In this document: positions 49,880-58,888 of the stretch, piece by piece
Layout: the number at the start of each line of letters is the position of its first letter
Position numbering within the stretch: the first letter of the stretch is position 1
Origin: Psychromarinibacter sp048262455
Lineage (GTDB): Bacteria > Pseudomonadota > Alphaproteobacteria > Rhodobacterales > Rhodobacteraceae
Length of the DNA: 64,000 nt
NCBI GenBank assembly: GCA_048262455.1
Contig: JBLXFD010000003.1
Location: 162,981 to 226,980, forward strand
Reading direction: 5' to 3'
The notes under the pieces: model-generated
The model's input: the letters and a program-made list of their open reading frames with translations, nothing else
Databases searched by the model: none
What the model was told of the DNA's origin: nothing
Position numbers and translations under genes: made by a program

Positions 49880-50677
49880 ATGCTTAGACAGACTCTCCTC
49901 ACCCTGTGTTTGTTCCTTAACCTTGCCACAGCGGCGGCGGCGCAGTCCGGCTATCCGCCGGCGCAGGTGGCCGACGTGACCGTTCTGCCGGGCTGGCGCA
50001 ACGGCGACGGCACCCACATGACCGCGCTGCGGATCAAGCTGGCGCCGGGGTGGAAGACCTACTGGCGCGCCCCCGGCGACGCCGGCATCCCGCCGCGCTT
50101 CGACTGGAAGGGTTCGAGCAACCTGAAAGGGGTCAAGTTGCACTGGCCGGCGCCCGAGGTGTTCGAGCAGAACGGCCTGCGCACGGTGGGCTACAAGGGA
50201 GAGCTGATCCTGCCGATCGAGATGACCCCCGAGTCGAGGGGCGGCGCGATCTCGTTGCGCGCGGACGTGGAAATGGGCGTGTGCTTCGACATCTGCATGC
50301 CCATGGCGGTGCGGCTGTCGGCCGAACTGCCCGCCTCCGGCCCCGTCGACCCCCGCATCCGCGCCGCGCTGGACCGCGTGCCGCGCCCTTCCGGCGTCAC
50401 CGCCCGCTGCGCGGTCGAGCCGGTTTCCGACGGGATGAAGGTGACCGCCACCATGGCGATGCCGGTGATGGGGCCGCGGGAGATGGCGGTGTTCGAGCAT
50501 CCCGACCAGACGGTCTGGGTCGCCGAGGCAGAGGAATTCCGCCGCGGCAACCTGCTGACCGCGGTGACGGAAATGGTCCCGGCCAACAACCGCCCCTTCT
50601 CGCTGAACCGCTCGCAGATCCGCATCACCGTTTTGGGCGGCGGCCGCGCGGTGGACATCCAGGGGTGCAGCGGCTGA
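49880..50677 (+). CDS. Periplasmic DsbD/DsbC-corrector domain protein
   Basis: A 265-residue exported protein (signal peptide about residues 1-21, ending AAAAQ). The single domain resembles the N-terminal thiol-exchange domain of DsbD: WKTYWRAPGDAGIPPRFDW and the two-cysteine motif VEMGVCFDICMPM. Such stand-alone proteins are predicted disulfide-corrector partners in the periplasm; the rest of DsbD is absent. Convergent with the parDE pair. Confidence 0.87.
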   Translation: MLRQTLLTLCLFLNLATAAAAQSGYPPAQVADVTVLPGWRNGDGTHMTALRIKLAPGWKTYWRAPGDAGIPPRFDWKGSSNLKGVKLHWPAPEVFEQNGLRTVGYKGELILPIEMTPESRGGAISLRADVEMGVCFDICMPMAVRLSAELPASGPVDPRIRAALDRVPRPSGVTARCAVEPVSDGMKVTATMAMPVMGPREMAVFEHPDQTVWVAEAEEFRRGNLLTAVTEMVPANNRPFSLNRSQIRITVLGGGRAVDIQGCSG

Positions 50678-50678
50678 G

Positions 50679-50978
50679 TCAGTCGCCCAGCAGGGTGCTC
50701 CAGTCGCGGCGGGCGTGGAGGATGCGGATGATCTCCACCCCTTCCCCGGTCTCGCGGTAGGCGATCACGCGGGCGGAGAAGACGAAGATGCGAACCGGCT
50801 GCTTCAGGCGCGGATCGCGGCGCCCGGCGCGGGGGTTGGCGGCGAGCATGGTGAAGCGTTCGTGCAGTTCCCAGGCATATAGGTCCGCCCTGTCGGCACC
50901 CCAGGTGCGGGCAGAGTAGCGCCAGATCTCCTCCAGATCCTGCCGGGCCAGCGGCGACAGCCGAAAGCTGTCAGCCAC
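50679..50978 (-). CDS. parE: ParE/RelE family toxin
   Basis: A 99-residue toxin of the ParE fold: FRLSPLARQDLEEIWRYSA at the N-terminus, LAANPRAGRRDPRL and YRETGEGVEIIRILHARRDW at the C-terminus. A GTG start at 50978 overlaps the antitoxin stop by eight bases; a longer frame to 51005 would run into the antitoxin and is rejected. ParE toxins of this type block DNA gyrase. It forms a toxin-antitoxin operon with the gene upstream. Confidence 0.9.
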   Translation of the reverse strand: MADSFRLSPLARQDLEEIWRYSARTWGADRADLYAWELHERFTMLAANPRAGRRDPRLKQPVRIFVFSARVIAYRETGEGVEIIRILHARRDWSTLLGD

Positions 50979-51216
50979 GGCCGTACGTCTGTTCCATCTC
51001 CGCAAGGAAGGCCGGCATGTCCAGCGGCTCCGCCGGCCCGCTGTTCAACCCCTTCTCGATCTCCGCGTCCAGTTCCGCCAAGGCCGCGCGCCGTTCCTGG
51101 TCGCGGCGGATCAGGTCGCGGACGTAGTCGCTGGCGTTGGCGTAGCGGCCGCTGCGGCTTTGCGCCTCGACCCAGTCCTTCATCGCATCGGGGAGAGAGA
51201 CATTCATGGTGGCCAT
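50971..51216 (-). CDS. parD: ParD family antitoxin
   Basis: An 81-residue antitoxin. The ribbon-helix-helix DNA-binding part (about residues 1-45: MNVSLPDAMKDWVEAQSRSG, then YANASDYVRDLIRRDQ) precedes the toxin-binding C-terminus. It neutralises the ParE product and represses its own operon; an upstream palindrome supports this. The start at 51216 excludes an in-frame extension through the operator. Chromosomal pair with no mobile genes nearby. Confidence 0.9.
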   Translation of the reverse strand: MATMNVSLPDAMKDWVEAQSRSGRYANASDYVRDLIRRDQERRAALAELDAEIEKGLNSGPAEPLDMPAFLAEMEQTYGRG

Positions 51217-51227
51217 GGCAGGTCCTT

Positions 51228-51244
51228 TTGGCAATCCTTGCCAA
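51228..51244. promoter_or_regulatory. Palindromic operator of parDE
   Basis: TTGGCAA-TCC-TTGCCAA is a perfect 7-bp inverted repeat, 12 bases before the parD start. ParD-type repressors bind such sites with the toxin as corepressor. Site seen; binding inferred. Confidence 0.7.
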
Positions 51245-51274
51245 TCTATGCCCACCCGCCGCACCTGGCAAGTT

Positions 51275-54200
51275 TCACACCCGCCGCCCCCCGAACAGCG
51301 TCACCAGCAGCGCCGAAAGCAAATAAGCCCCCAGCACCAGCACCGCGCTGCCCCCAAGGAACAGCCCCAGCGCCAGCTGTAGCGAGGGGTCCTCCGGCAG
51401 CGCCAGCCCCGGCACCTCGGGCAGCGTGCCGGTCAAAAGCACCGAGCCAAGCGTCGCCGCGAACAGCGCCAGTACCGCCAGCCCGGCCACCGTCACCGCC
51501 GCCGTCACACTGCGCCCCTGCCGGGGCAGCCGCAGGGAGTGGCGCAGGGCGCCAAGCTGGCGCGACAGGTCCTGTTGCACGGCCATCAGCGCGGGCACCA
51601 CCAGCAGCACCAGCACCATGCCGAAGCCCAGGCCGTAGACCAGCGTGATCACCGTCGGCTTGAGGAACTGCGCGTCCTGCGACTGTTCGTAAAGCAGCGG
51701 TGCGAGGCCCAGCACCGTGGTCAGGGTGGTCAGCAGGACCGCCCGCAGGCGGTCGCAGGCGCCCTCGACGATGGCGGGGAAAAGGCCGCGTTCGGCGGCG
51801 TATTCGTCCACCGTGGTCACCAGCACGATGGAATCATTGATGATGATCCCCGTCATCCCGATCATCCCCACCACCGAGAACATCGACAGCGGCACGCCCC
51901 AGTACCCGTGCCCCCAGAAGGCGCCCACCAGCCCGAAGGGGATCACCGCCATCACCACCATGGGGCGGGTCCAGCTGCCGAAGATCCAGGCCAGCACCAG
52001 GTAGATCCCCAGCAGGCAAAGGATGAAGCCGGTGCGCGCGTCGTTCAGGAAGTCCTGCTCCTGTTCGGCCAGCCCGGACATGCGCGAGGCGATGCCGAAG
52101 CGTTCCTCCAGCGCGGGCAGGAAGCTTTCCTCCAGCGTTGTCATGATCTCGGTGGCGCGGGCCGGGTCGTCCTCGGACAGATCGCCGGTGACCGAGACCA
52201 GCCGCAGCCCGTTCTCGCGCCGCACGGTGGAAAAGCCGGCCAACCGGTCGACGGTGACGATATCGGCCAGTGCCACGTATTCGCCGGCGGCGGTGCGCAT
52301 CCTCGTGCGGTCGAGGAAATCCGCCGTCAGCTCGTTCGCCGGCAGTTCCACCCGGATGGTCGCGGTGCGCGGGCCGTCGGGGTAGGTTGCCGCCTCGATC
52401 CCGTTCAGGCGGTTGCGCAGCACCCGGCCCAGCGCGTCGATGGTAAAGCCCAGCGCCTGCCCCTGCGGGGTCAGTTCCAGCACCAGTTCTTCCTTGTCGT
52501 AGGAGAGCGAATCCTCCAGCGCGGAGACCTCGGGGAACTGCGCCAGCTGCGCCTTCAGCGCCTCGGCCGCCGCCTTCAGCACCCCGGCCGAGGCGCCGTA
52601 GAACTGCACGTCCAGCGCGTCGCCCCCGGGGCCGGAGCGCCAGCCGCGGAAGCTGACCACCTCGGCCAACGGGTGCTGGCGCACCTCCTCCTGCAGCAGG
52701 GCCACGAACTCGAAGCTGGAATAGGGGCGGCGGTCGGCGTCGATCAGCTCGATCGCGATGGCGCCCAGCTGGAAGCTTTCCTTGGTCTCCACCCCAGACA
52801 GGCCGCGCCCGGTGTTGCCGCCGATCTCGGCGATCACGTAATCCAGCGGGTTCACCCCGTGCTCTGCCTCCAGCCGCGCCGCGACGGCGTGGGTGGCGCG
52901 CTGCATCTCGCGCATCATCTCCAGCGTGTCGGCGCGCGTGGCGCCGGGGGCCATGGCGAAGTTGCCCGAGACCGATCCCTGTTCCGGCGAGTTGAAGAAC
53001 CGCCATTGCAGGTCGCCGGAGATCAGCGCCGCGAACTGCGTGGCCAGCAGCAGCACCGCCGCCGCCAGCACCGGGTAGCGCGCCCAGACCACCGCGCGCA
53101 TCAGCGGGCGGAACAGCGTCTCGCGCAGCCAGCGAAAGCCCCGGTTCACGGTGCGGCTGGGCCAGTCGTACCAGTGGTCGCGGGCCGAGTGGGCGATGGA
53201 ATGGGCCATGTGGTTGGGCAGGATCAGGAAGCATTCCACCAGCGAGGCCAGCAGCACCACGATCACCGTGAAGGGAATATCGGCGATCAGGTCGCCGAAG
53301 CGCCCGCCTATGGCCACCAGCCCGAAAAAGGCGATGACCGTGGTCAGGGTGGCGGAGAAGACCGGCGGGAACATCCGCCGCGCGGCCATCTCGGCAGCCT
53401 CCTGCGGCGTCTCGTTGCGGCGGCGCGCCCGGTGGTCGGCATGCTCGCCCACCACGATGGCGTCGTCCACCACGATCCCGAGGGTGATGATCAGCGCGAA
53501 AAGCGAGATCATGTTCAGCGTCAGCCCGAACACGTACATCATGGTGATGGCGCTGGTCATGGCCACCGGAATGCCCGCCGCCACCCAGAAGGCGGTGCGG
53601 GCGTTCAGGAACAGGAACAGCAGCAGCATCACCAGGCCCAGCCCCATCAGCCCGTTGTCCAGCAGCAGGTTCAGGCGGTTGGTGATGGCCTCGGCGCGGG
53701 TGCGGATAAGCTCGACGCTTACCGCCTCGGGCAGCGTCAGCTGCAGCTCGGCGGCGACGTCCTGCACCTGCTTCTGGATGCGGATCGCGTCGCCCCGGTC
53801 GGAACGGTCCACCTGGATCGACACGGCCGGATGGGGGCCGACGAAATAGGCCCGGTCGCGGTCGACGCCGCCCACGGTGATGCGGGCGACGTCGCCGATG
53901 GTCAGCTTGGACCCGTCGGCGTTCGAGCGCAGGGCGATGCCCGCGATCTCGTCGGCCCCGGTCTTGGCGACGCCGGTGCGCACCCGGGCGTTGGCGCCGG
54001 TGACCTCGCCGGCGGGGTCGGCCTCTGCCTCGGCGGCGATGGCCTCGGCGATCTGCTGCATGGTGATGTCATGCTCGATCAGCGACATCGAGGGCACCTC
54101 GACGATCGTCTCCGGCGCGGCCACCCCCCGGATCGTGGTGCGGGTGACGCCGGCGGCGAAAAGCCGCGTGACGAACTCGTCGGCAAAGCGTCCAAGCTGG

Positions 54201-54694
54201 CCGGCATCCACCGGGCCGGTGATGACCACGTCGGTCACCCTGTCGCGCCAGCCGCCGCGGCGCACGCGGGGATCCTCGGCATCCTCGGGCAGGTTGGTGA
54301 CGGCGTTCACCGCCGTTTCCACGTCGTCGGCGGCGCGGGACATGTCCCAGCCCGGCTCGAACTCCAGCGAGATCTGGGCGCTGCCCTCGCGGCTGACCGA
54401 TTCGGTGGATTCCACCCCCTCGACCGCCAGCAGCACCGGCTCCAGCAGCTGCACAACGGCGCGGTCCACGTCCTCGGCCCCGGCGCCGTCCCAGGCGACC
54501 GTCACCTGCACCTCGTCCACCACCACGTCGGGGAAGAACTGCGCCCGCATCCGCGGGAAAGAGGCGATGCCGGCGGCGATCAGCAGCACCAGCAGCAGGT
54601 TGGCGGCGGTGCGGTGGCGGACGAAGTAGGACAGCACGCCGCCCACCCGGGCGAAACGTTCCTGCGGGGCGGGCTTTACCGGCGGGGTGTCCAT
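51275..54694 (-). CDS. RND efflux transporter permease
   Basis: A 1139-residue inner-membrane pump of the AcrB/HAE-like superfamily. The N-terminal membrane helix (about 27-45), large periplasmic loops, and the TM4 proton-relay motif LGIVVDDAIVVGE are present. The second half repeats the layout (FGSWTRPMVVMAVIPFGLVGAFWG). After the usual twelfth helix, two extra hydrophobic stretches occur (about residues 1060-1085 and 1105-1135), giving perhaps 14 helices. It follows its adaptor gene by two bases. The extruded compound is unknown. Confidence 0.95.
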   Translation of the reverse strand: MDTPPVKPAPQERFARVGGVLSYFVRHRTAANLLLVLLIAAGIASFPRMRAQFFPDVVVDEVQVTVAWDGAGAEDVDRAVVQLLEPVLLAVEGVESTESVSREGSAQISLEFEPGWDMSRAADDVETAVNAVTNLPEDAEDPRVRRGGWRDRVTDVVITGPVDAGQLGRFADEFVTRLFAAGVTRTTIRGVAAPETIVEVPSMSLIEHDITMQQIAEAIAAEAEADPAGEVTGANARVRTGVAKTGADEIAGIALRSNADGSKLTIGDVARITVGGVDRDRAYFVGPHPAVSIQVDRSDRGDAIRIQKQVQDVAAELQLTLPEAVSVELIRTRAEAITNRLNLLLDNGLMGLGLVMLLLFLFLNARTAFWVAAGIPVAMTSAITMMYVFGLTLNMISLFALIITLGIVVDDAIVVGEHADHRARRRNETPQEAAEMAARRMFPPVFSATLTTVIAFFGLVAIGGRFGDLIADIPFTVIVVLLASLVECFLILPNHMAHSIAHSARDHWYDWPSRTVNRGFRWLRETLFRPLMRAVVWARYPVLAAAVLLLATQFAALISGDLQWRFFNSPEQGSVSGNFAMAPGATRADTLEMMREMQRATHAVAARLEAEHGVNPLDYVIAEIGGNTGRGLSGVETKESFQLGAIAIELIDADRRPYSSFEFVALLQEEVRQHPLAEVVSFRGWRSGPGGDALDVQFYGASAGVLKAAAEALKAQLAQFPEVSALEDSLSYDKEELVLELTPQGQALGFTIDALGRVLRNRLNGIEAATYPDGPRTATIRVELPANELTADFLDRTRMRTAAGEYVALADIVTVDRLAGFSTVRRENGLRLVSVTGDLSEDDPARATEIMTTLEESFLPALEERFGIASRMSGLAEQEQDFLNDARTGFILCLLGIYLVLAWIFGSWTRPMVVMAVIPFGLVGAFWGHGYWGVPLSMFSVVGMIGMTGIIINDSIVLVTTVDEYAAERGLFPAIVEGACDRLRAVLLTTLTTVLGLAPLLYEQSQDAQFLKPTVITLVYGLGFGMVLVLLVVPALMAVQQDLSRQLGALRHSLRLPRQGRSVTAAVTVAGLAVLALFAATLGSVLLTGTLPEVPGLALPEDPSLQLALGLFLGGSAVLVLGAYLLSALLVTLFGGRRV

Positions 54695-54696
54695 GA

Positions 54697-56169
54697 TCAG
54701 CCTCCGATCCGCGATTCGATGCGCTCGATCATCTGCGCGGGCACCTGCGGCTGCGACAGCTGCGACAGCACCCGTTCCTTGGCCTCGGCCGGCATCCGGT
54801 TGTTGCCCTCGACGAAGGCGATCAGGCGGGCGCGGCGTTCGTCGGTCAGCTCGACCATCGCCTCCGGCTCTGGTTCGGCGGGGGCGGGCGCGGGGACCTC
54901 GCCGGGGGGCGCGGCGGGGCGCACCTTGATCCCCTCGCCCAGCAGCGGCGAGCGTTCGCCCACCACCCGGCGCCCGTCCAGCGCGGCGCGCACGATCACC
55001 TCGTCGCCCTGCCGGCGCAGCAGTTCCACCGGCGCGGACTCCAGCCGGTCATCCGCGTTCAGCACCAGCACCGTGCCGGCGGCGTCCAGCGCCGCGGCGG
55101 GCAGCAGCGCCACCTCGGTCAGCGGCGGCTCGTCGATGCGCACCGCGACGAAATCCCCGGGACGGAAGCCGCGCGGCCGCTCCAGCCGGGCGAAGATCTG
55201 CCGCCCGGTCTGCCCGCTGCCCACCGCGGCGCTTTCCCGGCTGATCACGCCGCTGGTGGTCAGCCCGACGCCCAGCACGTCCAGCGAAACCTCGACCTCG
55301 GCCTTCAGCAGGTCGCCCTCGGCATCCAGCAGCCGCGCATACTCGGTGGTGGAGACGCGAAAGGCCACCTCCAGCAAGTCCGGGTCCACAAGGTTCGCCA
55401 GCTGCTCGTTGTTCTGCACCAGCCCGCCCTCGACCACGGTGACGTCGCTGAGGGTGCCTGCGAACTCGGCGTACAGGGTGGTTTCCTCCAGCACCCGCTC
55501 TGCCTCGGCCACGGCGATGCGCTGGCGCGAGACGGTGTTCTGCGCCTGGTCCACGCGCCCCTCGGCGCTGGCCAGCGCCTGCCGCCGTGACAGCACCGCC
55601 TGCTTGGCAGAGGCCTCGGCCAGGGCCGCCGTTTCCACCGCCGCCTCGGTGCCGATGCCGCGTTGTGCAAGGTTGCGGGCCCGGTCCAGCGCCTGGGTGC
55701 GCAGCTGCGCCTGCTCTTCCGCGCTGGCCACGTCGTCGCGCGCCAGCTCCAGCGCCCGGACGGCATCGCGCTGCTCCGCCTTGGCCTCGGCCAGCCCGGT
55801 GCGCGCCACTTCCAGCGCCGCCTCGGCATCGGTGGGATCGACCCGCAGCAGCAGGTCGCCCGCCTTCACCGTGCCGCCGTCCTCGAATGCCTCGGCCAGT
55901 TCCACCACCCGCCCCGGCGCGGTCGCCCGCACCTCCAGCGTGCGGCGGCTGCGGATCTCGCCGAAGCTGGTCATCACCGGGGTCAGGGTCAGCGGCTCGT
56001 AGGTCAGCACGTTGACCGCGAAGACCCGCTCTCGCGCCGGGCGCGAAGGGGTGTCGCTGTTCCAGACGGCCTGCAGCGCGCCGAAGACCGTCTGCCCGGC
56101 ATAGGCGAGGATGCCGAGGGTGACGGCCATGAGAAACAGCCCGACAAGGGAGCGGCGGAGAAAGCGCAT
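54697..56169 (-). CDS. RND efflux periplasmic adaptor (HlyD/MFP) subunit
   Basis: A 490-residue membrane-fusion protein. One N-terminal membrane helix (about residues 9-28) is followed by a lipoyl half-motif (RATAPGRVVELAEAFEDGGTVKAGD, given here in part), a long coiled-coil hairpin (about 115-220, rich in A, E, R), the second lipoyl half (LYAEFAGTLSDVTVVEGGLVQNN) and beta-barrel domains. A proline/alanine/glutamate linker and a ~60-residue C-terminal helix extension are unusual. Links the pump to an outer-membrane channel not encoded here. Confidence 0.93.
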   Translation of the reverse strand: MRFLRRSLVGLFLMAVTLGILAYAGQTVFGALQAVWNSDTPSRPARERVFAVNVLTYEPLTLTPVMTSFGEIRSRRTLEVRATAPGRVVELAEAFEDGGTVKAGDLLLRVDPTDAEAALEVARTGLAEAKAEQRDAVRALELARDDVASAEEQAQLRTQALDRARNLAQRGIGTEAAVETAALAEASAKQAVLSRRQALASAEGRVDQAQNTVSRQRIAVAEAERVLEETTLYAEFAGTLSDVTVVEGGLVQNNEQLANLVDPDLLEVAFRVSTTEYARLLDAEGDLLKAEVEVSLDVLGVGLTTSGVISRESAAVGSGQTGRQIFARLERPRGFRPGDFVAVRIDEPPLTEVALLPAAALDAAGTVLVLNADDRLESAPVELLRRQGDEVIVRAALDGRRVVGERSPLLGEGIKVRPAAPPGEVPAPAPAEPEPEAMVELTDERRARLIAFVEGNNRMPAEAKERVLSQLSQPQVPAQMIERIESRIGG

Positions 56170-56308
56170 GGGACGAACGCGACCTTTGAAAATGCGGCGA
56201 CTCAGGATAGGCGGCAGACGCCCGCGCGCCAAGCCACAGGGATGTTACGCGCGAAGCGGCGCATTCCGTCGCAAAAAAGTTAACCGCGGCGCATTTCCCG
56301 CCCCCGGC

Positions 56309-56851
56309 CTACTTGCGGCGCAGGTGCTCGTCCAGCCGGGGCATGATCTCAACGAAGTTGCAGGGCCGGTGGCGGTAGTCCAGCTGCCGCCCCAGGATCT
56401 CGTCCCAGGCATCGCGGCAGGCGCCGGGAGAGCCGGGCAGCGCGAAAAGGTAGGTGCCCTGCGCCACGCCGCCGGTGGCGCGGCTTTGCACCGCCGAGGT
56501 GCCGATCTTGGCCATGGAGACATGGGTGAAGACCGTGCCGAAGGCGTCGATCTCCTTCTCGTAGACGTCGCGGTGCGCCTCGACCGTCACGTCCCGCCCC
56601 GTCAGCCCGGTGCCGCCGGTGGAGATCACCACGTCGATCTCCGGATCGGCGCACCAGTCGCGCAGCTTCTGCGCGATCTCCGCCCGCTCGTCCCGCAGCA
56701 CCTCGCGGGCCGCCAGCAGGTGTCCGGCGGCCGCGATCCGCTCCGCCAGCAGGTCGCCGGAACGGTCCTCGGACAGCCCCCGGGTGTCAGAGACGGTCAG
56801 CACCGCGATGCGGACCGGGATGAATTCGCGGGTTTCGTCGATACGGCTCAT
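56309..56851 (-). CDS. moaB: Molybdenum cofactor biosynthesis protein B
   Basis: A 180-residue MoaB/MogA-fold protein. Visible are IAVLTVSDTRGLSEDRSGD, the DVVISTGGTGLTGRDVTVE nucleotide-binding segment, and LFALPGSPGACRDAWDEIL. Such proteins adenylylate molybdopterin before metal insertion. It is the last gene of a five-gene overlapping operon; no other moa gene is in the window. Start at 56851 overlaps the upstream gene by four bases. Confidence 0.93.
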   Translation of the reverse strand: MSRIDETREFIPVRIAVLTVSDTRGLSEDRSGDLLAERIAAAGHLLAAREVLRDERAEIAQKLRDWCADPEIDVVISTGGTGLTGRDVTVEAHRDVYEKEIDAFGTVFTHVSMAKIGTSAVQSRATGGVAQGTYLFALPGSPGACRDAWDEILGRQLDYRHRPCNFVEIMPRLDEHLRRK

Positions 56852-57459
56852 GTACGCTCCATCACGGCAAGCCGCAGGGCGAGCGCGGCAAAGACCCCGG
56901 CGCTGACGTAGCCCAGCGCGCGGTTGAACCCGGCAGAGGCCGCCAGCCGCCGCCCCACCCCGCCGGCGAAGACCCCCACCAGCGCGTTGATCACGAACCC
57001 GCCCGCCCCCAGCACCGCGCCCAGCAGCAGGAACTGCGGCAGCACCGGGCGGGACGGGTCGACGAACTGCGGCACGAAGGCCAGCACGAAAAGGATGACC
57101 TTGGGGTTGGTCAGGTTGACCAGCAGCCCCTCGCGGAAGGCATGGCGAGACCCCTGCGCCCGCGCCTGCGACGGCCCCGCCCGCAGCGCCTGCACCGCCA
57201 GCAGCAGCAGGTAGCCCACCCCGGCCCAGCGGATCACGTCGAACAGCCACGGCAGCCCCGCCACCAGCAGCCCCAGCCCCAGCCCCGCCAGCAGCACGTG
57301 CACCAGCACCCCCACCGAGATCCCGGCACTGGCGGCCACGGCGGCGCGGGGCCCGTGGCGCAAGCCCTGGCCAAGGCAGAACATCATGTCCGCCCCCGGC
57401 GTCAGGTTCAGCGCCAGTGCGGCGGGCAGGAAGGCGAGCAGCAGGATCGGATCGGTCAT
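56848..57459 (-). CDS. LysE family translocator
   Basis: A 203-residue inner-membrane protein with about six hydrophobic segments. The family start LLLAFLPAALALNLTPGADMMF contains the conserved NLTPGAD; FREGLLVNLTNPKVILFV is the second signature. Members export amino acids such as lysine, threonine or homoserine lactones. Overlaps genes on both sides by four bases. Substrate unknown. Confidence 0.93.
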   Translation of the reverse strand: MTDPILLLAFLPAALALNLTPGADMMFCLGQGLRHGPRAAVAASAGISVGVLVHVLLAGLGLGLLVAGLPWLFDVIRWAGVGYLLLLAVQALRAGPSQARAQGSRHAFREGLLVNLTNPKVILFVLAFVPQFVDPSRPVLPQFLLLGAVLGAGGFVINALVGVFAGGVGRRLAASAGFNRALGYVSAGVFAALALRLAVMERT

Positions 57460-58292
57460 GGGGCGGTTCCAAGCGATGAGGCGTCGGCGAACAGCAGGCC
57501 ATCCATGCCAAGGCGGGATTGGTAGAGTGCCAGGTCGCTGGCGTAAACCCGCGCTACCTGCTGAACCAGCCCCGGATCATAGAGCGCGCGCGCTGAGGGG
57601 CTTGTCCCCTGCTGCTGCAGCGCCGCGATCTCGTGCAATGGCATGTCGGCAGAGCCGATGCCCTCGGCCGGGGCGAAACGGCGGCTGGTATGGCGCGACA
57701 GCTCGCGCGTGTCCTCGATCACCAGCCCGCACCGCGCCTCGATCCGCCGGGCAGCGGCCTCGAAGTCGCTGACGCCGAACCAGTCGTCGTAGTCCTCGTA
57801 GACCAGGAAATCGCCCTGCGGACGCCAATGGACATTCCCGTTGCGCAGGCGAGGCCGGGTCAGCAGCTGAACGAAGGAGCGGAAGGTCAGGGTGTCCAGG
57901 TCCCAGCGCTCGCCGTCCAGCCGGTGCAGGTGCCAAGCCGCCACGGACTTTGCCACGATCTTGTCGAGGAAGGCGCTGGCAAGCCGAGCGTGCGGGCAGC
58001 GCAGGAAGGTAAAGGTATAGGGCGCCGTCGCCAGTTCGCGCAGGCTGGCGGAAAAGGTCTGCGTGTTGGCCGTCAGCCAGGCCATGTCCTGTGGCCCGGC
58101 GATGGCGCCATTCGCGAGGGCGAGGCTGTAGCGCAGGGTGGTGGAGGCATTCTTGGGCACGAAGCTGTAGACGGCGCCCGACGGATAATGCACCAGCGCA
58201 TGTCCCTGCGCCGTCTGGTGCACGGCGTTCTGGCGCAACATCACCGGATCTTTGCGCGCGTGCCGCAGCAGGCGCGGGGCAGCGCCGGTCAT
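57456..58292 (-). CDS. Sulfotransferase-like family protein
   Basis: A 278-residue protein. FVPKNASTTLRYSLAL resembles the 5'-phosphate loop of PAPS-dependent sulfotransferases, and FLRCPHARLASAFLDKIV resembles the 3'-phosphate loop (R...R..SAF.DK). The spacing of the two (about 75 residues) is as expected. It may sulfate a surface glycan or lipid; the PAPS-making fusion enzyme is at 37346-39052. A four-base overlap with neighbours puts it in the UDG operon. Confidence 0.72.
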   Translation of the reverse strand: MTGAAPRLLRHARKDPVMLRQNAVHQTAQGHALVHYPSGAVYSFVPKNASTTLRYSLALANGAIAGPQDMAWLTANTQTFSASLRELATAPYTFTFLRCPHARLASAFLDKIVAKSVAAWHLHRLDGERWDLDTLTFRSFVQLLTRPRLRNGNVHWRPQGDFLVYEDYDDWFGVSDFEAAARRIEARCGLVIEDTRELSRHTSRRFAPAEGIGSADMPLHEIAALQQQGTSPSARALYDPGLVQQVARVYASDLALYQSRLGMDGLLFADASSLGTAP

Positions 58293-58888
58293 GGCGCCAG
58301 CTCGAACCAGTTCGGCGTGGGGCCGAGGTTGACGACGCGGCTGTCCCCCAGCCGTCCCTCCTGCCCCCAGCTGTCGTGCACGTGGCCACAGACCGCCAGA
58401 CGCGGTGCGATGCGGACGATGGCGTCGCGGATCGCGGTGGAGCCGATGGAGCGGTCCTGCGAGGTGACGTCGGCGATCCCCTTGGGCGGGGAATGGGTGA
58501 CCAGCAGGTCCGCCGCCTCGCACCGCGCCAGCATCTGCGCCGCGGTCTGCTCGTCGAGATCGCAGGACCAGGCGCCGAAGGGGGTGACCGGCACGCCGTA
58601 GCCGAGCCCGAAGATCCGCAGGCCGCCGATCTCTACCGCCTCGCCGTGCAGAACGGTGGTGCCGTGATGGGCGGCCTCGCGCAGCTCGTCGGCGCTTTCG
58701 GCGTTGCCCGGCACCAGCACCATCGGCGCGGCGATGCCGGACAGCAGGTTCAACGCCTCGGCCAGCCCCGCGCGCATGTTGCAGAAGTCGCCGGCGCCGA
58801 TCACCAGGTCGGCCTCGCGCGCAGCCTCGGCCAGCATCTCGGCGCGGGGGCGCGAATGGTGCAGGTCGGAAAAGGCGAGGATCTTCAT
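58289..58888 (-). CDS. Calcineurin-like metallophosphoesterase
   Basis: A 199-residue phosphoesterase. The metal-binding motifs run in order: AFSDLHHSRPRAE (D-x-H), IGAGDFCN (GD), VPGNAESADE (GN.E), LVTHSPPKG (H) and CGHVHDSWG (GHxH). All ligands are present, so it is probably active. The natural phosphodiester or protein substrate is unknown. It overlaps both neighbouring genes by four bases. Confidence 0.92.
   Translation of the reverse strand: MKILAFSDLHHSRPRAEMLAEAAREADLVIGAGDFCNMRAGLAEALNLLSGIAAPMVLVPGNAESADELREAAHHGTTVLHGEAVEIGGLRIFGLGYGVPVTPFGAWSCDLDEQTAAQMLARCEAADLLVTHSPPKGIADVTSQDRSIGSTAIRDAIVRIAPRLAVCGHVHDSWGQEGRLGDSRVVNLGPTPNWFELAP

Noticed and set aside
50979..51005. Longer N-terminus for the ParE toxin (start at 51005)
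   Set aside because: It would sit inside parD; the family length and the GTG at 50978 fit better.
51539..56002. A 1487-codon open frame on the plus strand
   Set aside because: Antisense shadow of the RND permease and adaptor genes, low-complexity H/Q/R/D-rich product.
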